DNA of 64,000 nucleotides. Origin: Rhodospirillum sp047263945 (GTDB lineage Bacteria; Pseudomonadota; Alphaproteobacteria; Rhodospirillales; Rhodospirillaceae). The DNA lies in assembly GCF_047263945.1 (NCBI RefSeq), contig NZ_JBLAVB010000006.1, forward strand, positions 1 to 64,000. The letters are read 5' to 3'. The first letter of the stretch is position 1; each line of letters begins with the position of its first letter. Position numbers and translations under genes: made by a program. Below the pieces are notes generated by a model that was not told where the DNA came from, made no database searches, and saw only the letters and a program-made list of their open reading frames with translations. Of the stretch, positions 37,757 through 47,800 are shown piece by piece.

Positions 37757-38327
37757 GGCCCCCCGAGCCCTTTTCCGCGTGCGCAGGTCTTTTTCTAGCG
37801 TCTCTTGCTGGGGTCAAGTACAGCCTTTAGATTGCATTCATCTGACTGAAAGACCTTGAATGAAAGAATTCAATTTGGGAAACGCTCAGAAAAAGACGTG
37901 ATTTTTCCACATCGTTCAATCATTATTAGTACGATTGGTTTGAGAGTGTCCATTGGAAAAAACATTAGATTTATAAGATAAAAAAAATCTATCAGTGAGT
38001 GTGAAATTTCTTGCAATTCAAGATAAATCCAATTATTTTTCGCTTGCACACTAAATAGTTGAACTACGGTACAACAACCAAAAAGAGGTGCAGAGAGGGA
38101 GGGAAGCCGGTCGCGATCTGATTTGGTGTGCGTCCGTGCTGTGGCCGACATTCAATCTTCCTCTATGAGCAAAAACTCCTCTCTAGGTTGTCGATGAAGT
38201 CAAGCTCAAAACGGGTGAAATCCCGTTTTGGTTGTTCTGCGTTTTGATCCGCGCACGGGTGTTCGCTGGTCAACCGTTCCAAGTAAAAGAGTTGTTGCTG
38301 CCAATTAGCTAACCAGGAGGTTTTTCG
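37757..38327. promoter_or_regulatory. A+T-rich divergent intergenic region between the two biosynthetic arms
   Basis: 571 nt with no convincing gene. 37780-38130 is markedly A+T-rich compared with the flanks. It must carry promoters for the minus-strand PKS/NRPS operon and for the plus-strand 208-aa gene. Visible elements: a small dyad TTGAAT-N6-ATTCAA at 37856-37873, and a perfect 9-bp hairpin (CAAAACGGG-tgaaat-CCCGTTTTG) at 38207-38230 in the expected 5' leader of the 208-aa gene. I could not fix a consensus -35/-10 pair with confidence on either strand. Confidence 0.6.
38207..38230 (+). promoter_or_regulatory. Perfect hairpin in the leader of the 208-aa gene
   Basis: Arms CAAAACGGG and CCCGTTTTG enclose a 6-nt loop, about 98 nt upstream of the start codon. 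The downstream arm is followed by a mixed GTTGTT stretch, not a clean U-run, so it looks more like a leader structure than a strong terminator. Confidence 0.5.
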
Positions 38328-38954
38328 ATGCCGAGTATCCTTGAGATCAAATACGACGCGAACCACGGTGGTCTGAAGCATTTTGCCGCTGCCGCCGTTG
38401 CCGCTGCCAAAGCCGACCCGAAGGGCGCTAAGTTCTTGACCTATGTGCCGGTTCACCGTGCGCATGGCGAGCACACCGCCTACATTGCTTTCCGCGATTC
38501 CGACCACAGCGCCTCCCTGAAAGACGCGCAGGGCGACCACGCTGAGGTCCTCGCTAAGAATGCTAAGGCCGGTGTGTCCTCCTGCACCCATGTCGCGTAC
38601 GAAGTCACGGATTCACATGGGAACTCCAACAGCCCGTCCCCGTACCTGCTGGTGGTCGGCCTGGATCATGCCAAGACCTCTGCCTCCGACCACATCAGCG
38701 CAGCCGCAGCCTTGCGCGATGCCAACGCTGCCGCGGATGCGCCAGTCGAGTACCATGTGCTGAAATCCGAGGGCAACCCGACCCTTCTCACTCTGCCTAT
38801 GGACAGCCTGGGTGATTTCGACAAAGACGGAAAACTGAATGTTCCGTCGCTGCTGAACCACAAGGGTTCGGACGCTCACAATGTCGTTAAAGCTCTGAAA
38901 GGCGGGCATAGTTCCATCATTCTGGAATACGTACCGTCTTCCTCCAACCCGTAA
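38328..38954 (+). CDS. Unknown 208-aa protein at the head of the PUFA-like arm
   Basis: I do not recognise this protein. The start is fixed by CAGGAGG 7 nt upstream of the ATG. Two halves (about 1-95 and 103-205) share a pattern: a hydrophobic strand at the start, a His/Ala-rich helix with Asp-His pairs, a Tyr-V/H-x3 strand, a Gly-turn and a closing strand ending in Y-V or Y-E; this suggests an internal duplication, possibly of a ferredoxin-like alpha/beta barrel unit. It is Ala- and His-rich with no signal peptide or membrane span. A Rho-independent terminator follows, so it may be made in excess over the synthases downstream. Codon choice is biased to C-ending codons, which fits high expression. 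A role as an accessory factor for the assembly line is inferred from position only. Confidence 0.75.
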   Translation: MPSILEIKYDANHGGLKHFAAAAVAAAKADPKGAKFLTYVPVHRAHGEHTAYIAFRDSDHSASLKDAQGDHAEVLAKNAKAGVSSCTHVAYEVTDSHGNSNSPSPYLLVVGLDHAKTSASDHISAAAALRDANAAADAPVEYHVLKSEGNPTLLTLPMDSLGDFDKDGKLNVPSLLNHKGSDAHNVVKALKGGHSSIILEYVPSSSNP

Positions 38955-38977
38955 GTGACGGGCTGGTAGATCTCAGG

Positions 38978-39012
38978 AAAACCCGCGCAATCTGGCATTG
39001 ATGCGGGTTTTT
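38978..39012 (+). terminator. Rho-independent terminator or attenuator before the PUFA-like genes
   Basis: Stem AAAACCCGC / GCGGGTTTT with a 16-nt loop, the descending arm running straight into five T residues. It lies between the 208-aa gene and the first PUFA-like synthase (start 39051), so downstream transcription must depend on read-through or on an undetected promoter in the short gap. Confidence 0.8.
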
Positions 39013-39050
39013 CGCCCCAATAGCGCTTCCGCGTCGGCGAACAGGTTGCC

Positions 39051-42000
39051 ATGTCCAAGTCAAATGAGCCCATCTTGCAGCCTCGCGCTCCGATTGCCAT
39101 TATTGGCATGTCCTGCGTTCTGCCCGGTGCACGAACCCTTGCCGAGTATTGGCGCAATCTGGTGGAGGGTGCCCATTGCCTGGGACCGGTCCCCGGTTCG
39201 CGCTGGCGGATTGACGATTACTTCAACGAAGATCCAGCCTGCCCGGACAAAACCTATTCCCGTGTCGGAGGTTTTATCCCTGATCTGGATTTTGATCCGC
39301 TGGAATTCGGGCTTCCGGTCAGTTCTCTCGCTTCCATTGATGTGGCGCAGCTCCTTTCCCTGGTGGTGGCGAAAGAGGCGCTTCAAGACGCAGGCTTCAG
39401 ACCCGACACCTCCCATCTTCATACCGGCATTGTTCTTGGGGTTTCCGGCACCACCTTGAAATTGTTGATCGGCCTTAGGGCCCGATTGGAATACCCAGTT
39501 TGGCGTCAGGTCTTAGCGGCCAACGGCATTGGGGATGCCCAAATCGACCAAATCGTCGAGCAGATCGGTTCTGCCTATCCGGAATGGACGGAAGATTCCT
39601 TTCCCGGCTTCCTGGGTAATGTGGTGGCGTCGCGGGTGGCCAATCGCCTTGATCTTGGTGGGCTTTCTTGTGCAGTGGATGCGGCCTGTGGCTCCTCGCT
39701 CTGTGCGGTGCATGTGGCGGCCAATGAATTGGAGAGTGGCCGAGCCTCCGTTATGGTCGCCGGTGGGGTGGATACGGATAACTCGATCACCTCCTATCTC
39801 AGCTTCTCTAAAACCCCGGCCTTGTCGAAAGGGGAGGCCGTGCGGTCCTTTGATGAGGGGGCGGACGGTACGCTGATCTCCGAAGGGCTGGCTATGGTGG
39901 TGATGAAGCGGCTGGCGGATGCGGAGCGGGATGGGGATCGCATCTATGCTGTGATCAAAGGTATCGGCACGAGCAGCGACGGGCGCGGCACAAGCATTTT
40001 CGCCCCCTCCGCCTCCGGTCAAGCCCGGGCGATACGGCAAGCTTTGCAGGAGGCCGCTGTGGATCCGGCCTCCATCGGCTTGATCGAAGCCCATGCCACC
40101 GGCACGGTGAGCGGTGATTCCACCGAAATGGCCGCCTTGCGCTTAGTCTATGGGAAGGGGGATGCCGGGTCCGGGCGCATTGCCCTTGGTAGCGTGAAAT
40201 CGCAAATCGGCCACACTAAATCCACAGCGGGTGCCGCCAGTCTGATTAAATCAATCTTAGCACTGCATGGCAAAATTCTGCCTCCGACACTGCATGTCTC
40301 TAAACCCAGTGACGGTCTGAAGCTCGATCAGACACCGTTCTGCATCAATACCAAACTCCGTCCCTGGATGCGCACCGATAAAGAAACCCCGCGCCGGGCC
40401 GCTGTCAGTGCCATGGGCTTCGGCGGCACCAATTATCATGTGGTGCTGGAAGAATATGAAGCGGACGCGCCTGCTCAATCGCTTCCATTTAACCCCGCGC
40501 TTCAAATGGTGCTGCTCGTCGCCTCCGATCCCGCCAGCCTGGCTCGGCGGATCGGCGACCAGCTCGCGACTTTGCGGATCGAGGCGGATTACCACGCCTT
40601 AATCTCCCAGAGCCGGGACAGCACACCGAATGCCCATGAAGCCCGTCTCGGTCTGCTCTGTACAGACAGAGAGGATCTGATCAGCAAGCTGAAACTGGCA
40701 AAAGCCCGACTTGAGCAGCAACCGGAGGCGGAGTCCTGGCAACTCCCCAATGGCTGCCACTACCGTCGAGCAGGCTTTAAGGGGGTGGAGCAAGTAGTGG
40801 CGGTGTTCCCGGGGCAAGGGGCGCAATATGTGGGCATGGGCACAAGGCTGACCATTGAACGGCCGGAGGCCATGGCGAGCCTGGCCCAGTTCGATGCGCT
40901 CTATGTCGCAGCCGGTCATGCTCCGCTTTCCGCCAAGCTCTACCCACAGCCGTCGTTCACTCCCCAAGAAGAAAAGGCACGCTCTGCCGACCTGACCCGC
41001 ACACTCTATGCCCAAGGCAGTGTTGGTGCGGTGAGCATGGCCAGTTATGGGGCGTTGAAACAGGCCGGATTGGCTCCGAAACACTTCTTAGGGCACAGTT
41101 TTGGTGAATTGACCGCGCTCTGGGCAGGGGGGGCTATGGGAGATGAGGTCTACCGTTCCTTGGTCTTGGCACGGGGCAGTTCACTCACGCCGCCCACCAA
41201 AGGGAGGGCAAAAGGGGGAGCCAAAGAAGAGGATGCGGGGACGCTTATCGCAGTCCAAGCGGATGCCGGGACGGTGGAAGAGGCCATTGCGGCCATCGAC
41301 GGCGTCAGCATTGCCAATATCAACGGACCGGAACAAGTGGTCGTCGGCGGAACCATCGCGGGTATCGACGCGGCGGATGCTCAGTTGAAGGCGGCGGGAC
41401 TGGACGTGATCCGCCTACCAGTCGCGGCGGCTTTCCACACCGCATGTGTCCGTTACGCCAAAACCCCCTGGCTGGCCGCTCTTGAACAGGCGGCGTTCGC
41501 AACACCCCAAGAAACCGTCTTCAGCAATGTGACCGGAGGGGCTTTTCCCAAAAACGCGGAGGCAGTGCGAGATATGCTCGCCCAGCAGCCGTTTAGCCCG
41601 GTGCGGTTCTTGGAAATGATTGAGACCTCCTATCGCCAAGGCGGTCGGGTGTTTGTGGAAATCGGCCCCCGCGCCATTTTGGGCAAACTGATCGGCACCA
41701 TTTTAGGCGACCGTCCCCATCTGACCATTGCCACCAACCCTCGTGCCGGGGGCGATGATGCCGCCCAATTGCGCGAGGCGATTTTGGCACTGCGGGTGGC
41801 GGGTCTGCCCTTGACCGACATTGAGCCCTTAGCCCCCGCCCCTAAAGCGGCGCCGAACAACCGCCGCATTGTTTCCCTTAACGCTGGTCGTCCCGTTTTC
41901 ATGCCAAGCAAACGCCCCGACACACCGCTCGTCCAATCACCCCACCCCGTACCGGCTCAAGCGGAAGCCCCTGCTCCTGCGCCACAGCCGATTATGTCGG

Positions 42001-44867
42001 CTCCCGCACCACAGCCGATTGCGTCGGCTCCCGCACCACAGCCGATTGCGTCGGCTCCCGCACCACAGCCGATTGCGTCGGCTCCCGCATCACAGCCGAT
42101 TATGTCGGCGGCGGAGACGGCGGACGCCTATGGGCTGATGCGCAAAACCTTGGAACTGCATGAGCGCTTCTTAACCTTGCAGACGGACCGTCTGGAAGTG
42201 CCCGCGCAACTCTATCAGCGGGGCGATGAGGCCTCGTTACGGGCCGCGCAGGCTTTTCAAGAAGATCAAGCGGCTCTGATGCGTGCCCACGAGACCTTCC
42301 TGCGCGGTCAAACCGCGCAGTTGGCTTCCCTCGGACAGCTGACTGGAGGACTGGGTCCCGCCAGACCTCCCGCGCCGTCCATGCCGCCCGCGCCGTCCAT
42401 GCCTGTGCCGCCCCCTGCACCAATCCCGGCACCAAACCCTTCGGTCCCGGACCCTGTCGCGGCGCCCCCTTCGAGGGCCCCGGTGATGGTGGATGCGGAA
42501 GGCCTGCTGCTGCAGATCGTTGCGGAAAAATCCGGGTATCCGGCGGAGTTTCTGGATCTGGGCATGAATATGGAGGCCGATCTCGGCATCGATTCCATTA
42601 AGCGGGTGGAGATCCTGACCGCTCTGGCCGAAGCGCTGCCCGACACGCCCCCAGTGAAAGAGCTGGCCCGGTCCCGCAGCTTGGCCGAAGTCTTGGCACG
42701 CCTCAACGCGGGTAGCCCGGCCCCCGCTCAGGCGGTAGCGCCCGCCCCGGCCGCGAAGGGGTTGGATGCGGAACGTCTGCTGCTGGAGATCGTCGCGGAA
42801 AAATCCGGGTATCCGGCGGAGTTTCTGGATCTGGGCATGAATATGGAGGCCGATCTCGGCATCGATTCCATTAAACGGGTGGAGATCCTGACAGCTCTGG
42901 TCGATGCACTGCCTGGCGCCCCCCCCGTGAAAGAGTTGGCCCAGTCCCGCAGCTTGGCCGATGTTTTGGCACGCCTAAACACAGGTGGCCCGCCCCCCGC
43001 TCCGGAGGTAGCGCCCAGACTGGCCGCGCTCGATTTGGATGTGGAAGCCCTGCTGCTGGAGATCGTAGCGGAAAAATCCGGTTATCCGGCGGAATTCCTG
43101 GATCTGGACATGAATATGGAAGCGGACCTGGGGATTGATTCCATCAAACGGGTGGAGATCGCGTCGTCTCTGGGCATTCAAACCGGCCTGCCCGCTTCCC
43201 AAGTCAAACCGTTGAGCACGGCGCGGCTGTTGCGGGATTTGGTCGATACGGTGGTGGCCTATCTGAACCAGGCGGCATTTGAGACACCGCTTCCGGTCGT
43301 AAATGAGCAGACTCCTCTTATTACCGAAGCCCGTGCCGCCGTGATCAGTCCCGTCGGACCACCGATGCCGGTTGGCCTGCCCGAGCAGTCGGTCATTCTG
43401 CTGGTCGGTGAGGACCAAGTCGAGCTTCAGACATTGACGGAAAAACTCACCGTCATGGGGCATCGCCCCCTGCCGCTGCCGCTCCCGGTTCCCCTGGCGG
43501 AATGTGTTGAGGTGCAAATCGAGGCGGCTGTCTTGAATGTGGTTGGAAACCATGACGGATTAGATGCCGTGGTGCATCTGTCCTCTGCCATGGCGGATCG
43601 GGATCGTCTGCGCGCTGAGCAAATCGGTTTACTGCTGCTCGCCAAACACTGCATTGAGCCGCTTTCCTCCAAAGGATCGGCCCGCTTCCTCGCCGTGACC
43701 CGGATTGATGGCGCGATGGGGTTTGGTGCGGATCGGAAGGACCATGCCATGGGCGGCGGGGCCGGTGGCTTGATGCGCACGTTACACTTGGAATGCCCCG
43801 CGATCGAAGCCCACACAGTGGATATCGATCCGCTGACCCCGGTTGATCAGATGGTGGAGCAAGTGGTGAGGGAGCTTTCAGGCGCTCAAACCGAAATGCT
43901 GGGTACCGCATGGCGGGAGGGGACGCGTTACGGAATCGAGCTTGTGGGGCAAGAGGCGGTCGCAGAGGATCGCGGCCCCGATGAAAATGATCTGATCCTT
44001 GTCACCGGCGGGGCTCGGGGTGTGACCTCGGCCTGCGTGCAAGCTTTGGCGGAACGTAGCGGGTGCCGCTTGGTGTTATTGGGCCGGACCGAGCGCAACA
44101 TGGACGACCCGCTTTGGTCACGAGGCGCAGAAAGCATTGCGGAATTGCGCGCCAAATATCTGGAAGATATCAAGCGGTCGGGCATTCGGGCGCATCCCCG
44201 GGAGATTGAAGCGGTTTGCCAAAGGGTGTTTGCCGGTCGGGAAATCGAAAACACCCTCGCACGGCTCGGTCAAACCGGCAGTGCGGTGCATTATGTTTCC
44301 GTCGATGTGGGCGATGCGGACGCGGTACAAAATGCGGTCGCCGAGATCACCGAAAACTGGGGTCCGATCACCGGGTTGGTCCATGGGGCCGGGGCCTTGG
44401 CCGATTGCTTGATCACCAACAAGACCAAAGCGCATGTGGACAAGGTGTTCGCCCCGAAAGTGGATGGGCTCAACCATCTTCTCGCCGCGTTGGACCCGGA
44501 ACAGCTGCGCTATCTGGCCCTGTTCTCCTCCACCTCCGCCACCAATGGCAATGAGGGGCAAGCCGATTACGCCATGGCCAATGAGATCTTGAACGTTGTC
44601 GCCCGTCGGATGGCGGGCCGATTACCGGATTGCCGTGTGGTCGCTTTTGATTGGGGGCCCTGGCAAGGGGGCATGGTGACGGCGGACATGGAAGAGCGTT
44701 TCATTGAAAAAGGCATCTGGCCCATCCCGCTGGATCAAGGGGCGGCGTTATTTGTCAACGAGCTCTCCCGCGCTCCTGGCGGCCCGGCCCAACTGGTGGT
44801 GGAAGCCCATCCGATTGCTCCTGCTGACGCGATGACACTGCACGATAAAGAAACGCTCAATGCCTAA
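39051..44867 (+). CDS. PUFA synthase-like PKS, PfaA type: KS-AT-ACP-ACP-ACP-KR
   Basis: 1938 residues. KS (12-470; Cys213 in DAACGSS, His348 in EAHATGT, His388 in SQIGH); malonyl AT (about 580-900; GHSFGE Ser683, AFHT at 794-797); Pro/Ala linker with a nine-residue repeat (974-1018); three ACPs with the GIDSIKR motif (Ser1182, 1273, 1364) spaced by exactly 91 residues; KR (about 1640-1900; VTGGARGVTS, Tyr-x3-Asn in DYAMANE). The order KS-MAT-(ACP)n-KR and the tandem GIDSI carriers are the hallmarks of PfaA in iterative PUFA synthases and of the related zeamine/fabclavine proteins. No DH domain follows KR. The first gene after the terminator; its stop overlaps the next start by 8 nt, indicating coupled translation with the KS-CLF-AT-DH partner. 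Confidence 0.95.
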   Translation: MSKSNEPILQPRAPIAIIGMSCVLPGARTLAEYWRNLVEGAHCLGPVPGSRWRIDDYFNEDPACPDKTYSRVGGFIPDLDFDPLEFGLPVSSLASIDVAQLLSLVVAKEALQDAGFRPDTSHLHTGIVLGVSGTTLKLLIGLRARLEYPVWRQVLAANGIGDAQIDQIVEQIGSAYPEWTEDSFPGFLGNVVASRVANRLDLGGLSCAVDAACGSSLCAVHVAANELESGRASVMVAGGVDTDNSITSYLSFSKTPALSKGEAVRSFDEGADGTLISEGLAMVVMKRLADAERDGDRIYAVIKGIGTSSDGRGTSIFAPSASGQARAIRQALQEAAVDPASIGLIEAHATGTVSGDSTEMAALRLVYGKGDAGSGRIALGSVKSQIGHTKSTAGAASLIKSILALHGKILPPTLHVSKPSDGLKLDQTPFCINTKLRPWMRTDKETPRRAAVSAMGFGGTNYHVVLEEYEADAPAQSLPFNPALQMVLLVASDPASLARRIGDQLATLRIEADYHALISQSRDSTPNAHEARLGLLCTDREDLISKLKLAKARLEQQPEAESWQLPNGCHYRRAGFKGVEQVVAVFPGQGAQYVGMGTRLTIERPEAMASLAQFDALYVAAGHAPLSAKLYPQPSFTPQEEKARSADLTRTLYAQGSVGAVSMASYGALKQAGLAPKHFLGHSFGELTALWAGGAMGDEVYRSLVLARGSSLTPPTKGRAKGGAKEEDAGTLIAVQADAGTVEEAIAAIDGVSIANINGPEQVVVGGTIAGIDAADAQLKAAGLDVIRLPVAAAFHTACVRYAKTPWLAALEQAAFATPQETVFSNVTGGAFPKNAEAVRDMLAQQPFSPVRFLEMIETSYRQGGRVFVEIGPRAILGKLIGTILGDRPHLTIATNPRAGGDDAAQLREAILALRVAGLPLTDIEPLAPAPKAAPNNRRIVSLNAGRPVFMPSKRPDTPLVQSPHPVPAQAEAPAPAPQPIMSAPAPQPIASAPAPQPIASAPAPQPIASAPASQPIMSAAETADAYGLMRKTLELHERFLTLQTDRLEVPAQLYQRGDEASLRAAQAFQEDQAALMRAHETFLRGQTAQLASLGQLTGGLGPARPPAPSMPPAPSMPVPPPAPIPAPNPSVPDPVAAPPSRAPVMVDAEGLLLQIVAEKSGYPAEFLDLGMNMEADLGIDSIKRVEILTALAEALPDTPPVKELARSRSLAEVLARLNAGSPAPAQAVAPAPAAKGLDAERLLLEIVAEKSGYPAEFLDLGMNMEADLGIDSIKRVEILTALVDALPGAPPVKELAQSRSLADVLARLNTGGPPPAPEVAPRLAALDLDVEALLLEIVAEKSGYPAEFLDLDMNMEADLGIDSIKRVEIASSLGIQTGLPASQVKPLSTARLLRDLVDTVVAYLNQAAFETPLPVVNEQTPLITEARAAVISPVGPPMPVGLPEQSVILLVGEDQVELQTLTEKLTVMGHRPLPLPLPVPLAECVEVQIEAAVLNVVGNHDGLDAVVHLSSAMADRDRLRAEQIGLLLLAKHCIEPLSSKGSARFLAVTRIDGAMGFGADRKDHAMGGGAGGLMRTLHLECPAIEAHTVDIDPLTPVDQMVEQVVRELSGAQTEMLGTAWREGTRYGIELVGQEAVAEDRGPDENDLILVTGGARGVTSACVQALAERSGCRLVLLGRTERNMDDPLWSRGAESIAELRAKYLEDIKRSGIRAHPREIEAVCQRVFAGREIENTLARLGQTGSAVHYVSVDVGDADAVQNAVAEITENWGPITGLVHGAGALADCLITNKTKAHVDKVFAPKVDGLNHLLAALDPEQLRYLALFSSTSATNGNEGQADYAMANEILNVVARRMAGRLPDCRVVAFDWGPWQGGMVTADMEERFIEKGIWPIPLDQGAALFVNELSRAPGGPAQLVVEAHPIAPADAMTLHDKETLNA
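41970..42108 (+). repeat. 27-nt tandem repeat (5 copies) encoding a Pro-rich linker
   Basis: Five consecutive 27-nt units encode variants of APAPQPIAS between the AT and the first ACP of the PfaA-like protein; the three middle copies are identical at the DNA level. It is a flexible spacer prone to copy-number change. Confidence 0.92.
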
Positions 44868-47800
44868 CTTTTTCGATCCGATTGCTGTGGTCGGTCAAGG
44901 CTGCTTCGTGCCTGATGCGGCGAATATGCCCGAGTTTCTGGCGAACCTGGATGCGGGAGCCTGCGCCATTCGCGCGGCAAGCCCCAGAGAATGGCGAATA
45001 GATCCCTCTCTGTTCTACGATGCCGAGCGCGGTAAGGCGGACCGGATTTCCAATATTACCGGCGGCTGGCTTTCCGACCAAGACCTGGATTTGGAGGGGT
45101 ACCAGCTTCCCGCCACCCAATTGGCCCGTTTCGATAATTTGCAAAAATGGCCACTGCAGGCCTGCCGCGAGGCGCTTGAAACCGCCGGATTGCGTGGCAA
45201 TACGGCGGCATTGCAACGCTGTGGTATTATCCTCGGGGCCTATACTTGGTCGGTCACCCGCTCGGTCAGCTCCTTGGTGGGCCCGGATTATGACCGGCTG
45301 ATGGAACCGGCCTTGCGGGAGGTGCTGGAGGGCTACCCCATTGACTGGGATCGGCTGCGTCCGGATCGCGGTCCTATCGATCCGCTGAACGGGGCCATTG
45401 CAGGGACTACGGCCAGCACTTTGGCGCGCGCTCTGGGGTTAGCCGGCCCCCGCTATGCCATTGATGCCGCCTGTGCCAGCATCGTTTACTGCATGAAACT
45501 GGCCGCCTTTCATCTCAAACACGGCCATGCGGACAGTATGCTGGTGGCCGCGGTTAGTGCTTCTGATCCGGTGTTCGCCTCGCTTGGGTTTTCCACCTTA
45601 CAAGCCCTGCCGACGGACCGTAGCCGCCCGTTCGATGCAAAATCCGACGGTTTGGCCGTGGCGGAAGGGGCGGTTGCTTTGGTGCTCAAGCCACTTTCCC
45701 TAGCCGAGCGGGCCGGGGATGAGATCCTCGGCATTATTCGCGGCATCGGTCTGAGCAGTGACGGAAAGGGCCAGCATATCGTCACCCCCAACCGTATCGG
45801 CCAGTTGGCTGCCTGCGAGCGGGCCTATGAAGAAGCCGGTATTGATCCAAAGAGTGTTGATTACGTGGAATGCCACGCCACCGGCACAGCGCTCGGCGAT
45901 CGCAGCGAAGTGGACGTGATTGCCACCTTCTTCACCGGCCCAACACCGCCTCGCATTGGCTCGCTCAAGTCCAATATCGGCCATTTGCTGACCGGGGCTG
46001 GCGGAGCGGGACTCATCAAAATCTTGCACGCGTTCAATACCGGCACCATCCCCGCCACCATTGGCATTCGAGAGTCCATTACCTCTGAAGATGGCCGTGT
46101 CAATGGGGATCTCATCGTGCAAACCCCCAGCCAATGGCCAAATCGGGACAGCGATCCCCGTCGCGCGGCGATCAACGTTTTCGGCTTTGGCGGTACCAAT
46201 GCCCATATGGTGGTCGATGCCCCTGGGGCGGCACTGCACTTGCGCTCGCCCGAAACGACACCCCAGCCGGAAACCGATCTGGCCGTGATCGGCATGGCTG
46301 GATGTTTTGCCGGATGGCGGGATATGGACGCGTTGAGTACGGCATTCTATCGGGGTCGGTCCGGTCTCCGAGACGTGCCGCCAAACCGGTTCTCCGGCCT
46401 CAGCCCCAATCACTTGGCTCCTATTGGTGGCTATCTGGATGGGTTTGAAGTGGATATGCTCCGCTTCCGCATGCCGCCAAAGGAACTCAAAAATCTCAAC
46501 CCACAACATCTTCTGACACTAGATACCGCCGACGCCGCGCTCCGCGAAGCGGGAATTGAGCCGGGCAGCCGGGTGGCGGTGTTGGTCGGCATGGGGCATG
46601 AACCGTTCATTCAACGATTGCAAGAACGTTGGGAAGCGGAACCCCGATTGCGCCGCACCTTAAAAGAGGCTGGTCTCGATTTGCCGGAAGACACCGTCCA
46701 GGCATTGATCGACGCGGTGGCGGACGGGCTGCATCGCAAGCCGGAAGCTGGTGATTTCTTAGGCTATGTGGGCAATTTGCTGGCGTCACGGGTGGCGGCA
46801 CTTTGGGATTTCTCTGGCCCGGCGTTTTCCTTGTCAGAAGAAGAAAACTCCGTGTTCCGGGCTGTGCAAATCGCGCAGATGATGTTGGATGCCGGAGAAG
46901 CCGAAGCGGTGGTCGTCGTTGGCATTGATCTGACCGGCACCGCCGAACATTTAAACCTGCGGGCCCGTTACGCCACCCAAGCGGCCGCGGAAGGTCACCC
47001 CTTTGGCTTCGATCGGAACAATAAGGGGTGGATGCCAGGCGAGGGGGCCGGGGCTTTGGTGCTAACCAAGCCAGAGGCGGCAAGGGCGCAAAATCGCCCG
47101 ATCCATGCCTGCCTCTCCGGCATGTCTCTGATCGATGCGCCCGCTCAACACCCCCATGACCAAGCACCCGCGCCGATTGAAACCGATGCGGCGTTGACGG
47201 AAGCCCTGCGTGACACGCTGGCGAAGGCGGGGCTCAGTTCCAACGATATCGGCTATGTAGAAGCCCATGCCAGCGGCATCGCAGCGGAGGATCAGGCAGA
47301 AATCACCGCGCTGAAAAATGTCTTCGCGATGGAACGCACGGGTCTGAAACCGGCTTTGGGCTCGGCGAAAGCGCTGCTCGGTCACAGCATGGCGGCGTCG
47401 GGTATCGCCGCTCTCATCCATGCGGTTCTGGCGGTGCGGGACCGCTATCTGCCACCCGTGCCCGATTGGGCCGGACCGAAATCGGCTGCGCTGGCCGACG
47501 CGGGGTTATGGGTCACCGAACAGCCCATTCCCTGGATCACCGGTACTGATAAGGTTCGAGCCGCTATCGTGACAAGCCTGGGGTTAGACGGCTGTGTCGG
47601 CTCGGTGGCGGTGGTGGAAGAGCCTGTGACCCTGCCAGTGCCCCTGCGCGTGACGTCGAGCACCGATCTGTCACCTATCGTCCTGCCGGTGACCGCTCCC
47701 GATCTGGCGGGCTTGCAGGAGGGATTGCGCGCGGTCAAAACACGGTTGCGTCAAGGGGAAGATCCGGTTCGCGTGGCGCAAGAGCACAGCGAGATGAAAT

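Noticed and set aside
37870..38151. 93-codon reading frame on the minus strand in the divergent intergenic region
   Set aside because: A+T-rich, no ribosome binding site, no family pattern, and it lies where promoters for both arms must be.
38165..38197. Ten-codon leader peptide ahead of the hairpin upstream of the 208-aa gene
   Set aside because: No ribosome binding site and no run of regulatory codons; chance occurrence is likely.
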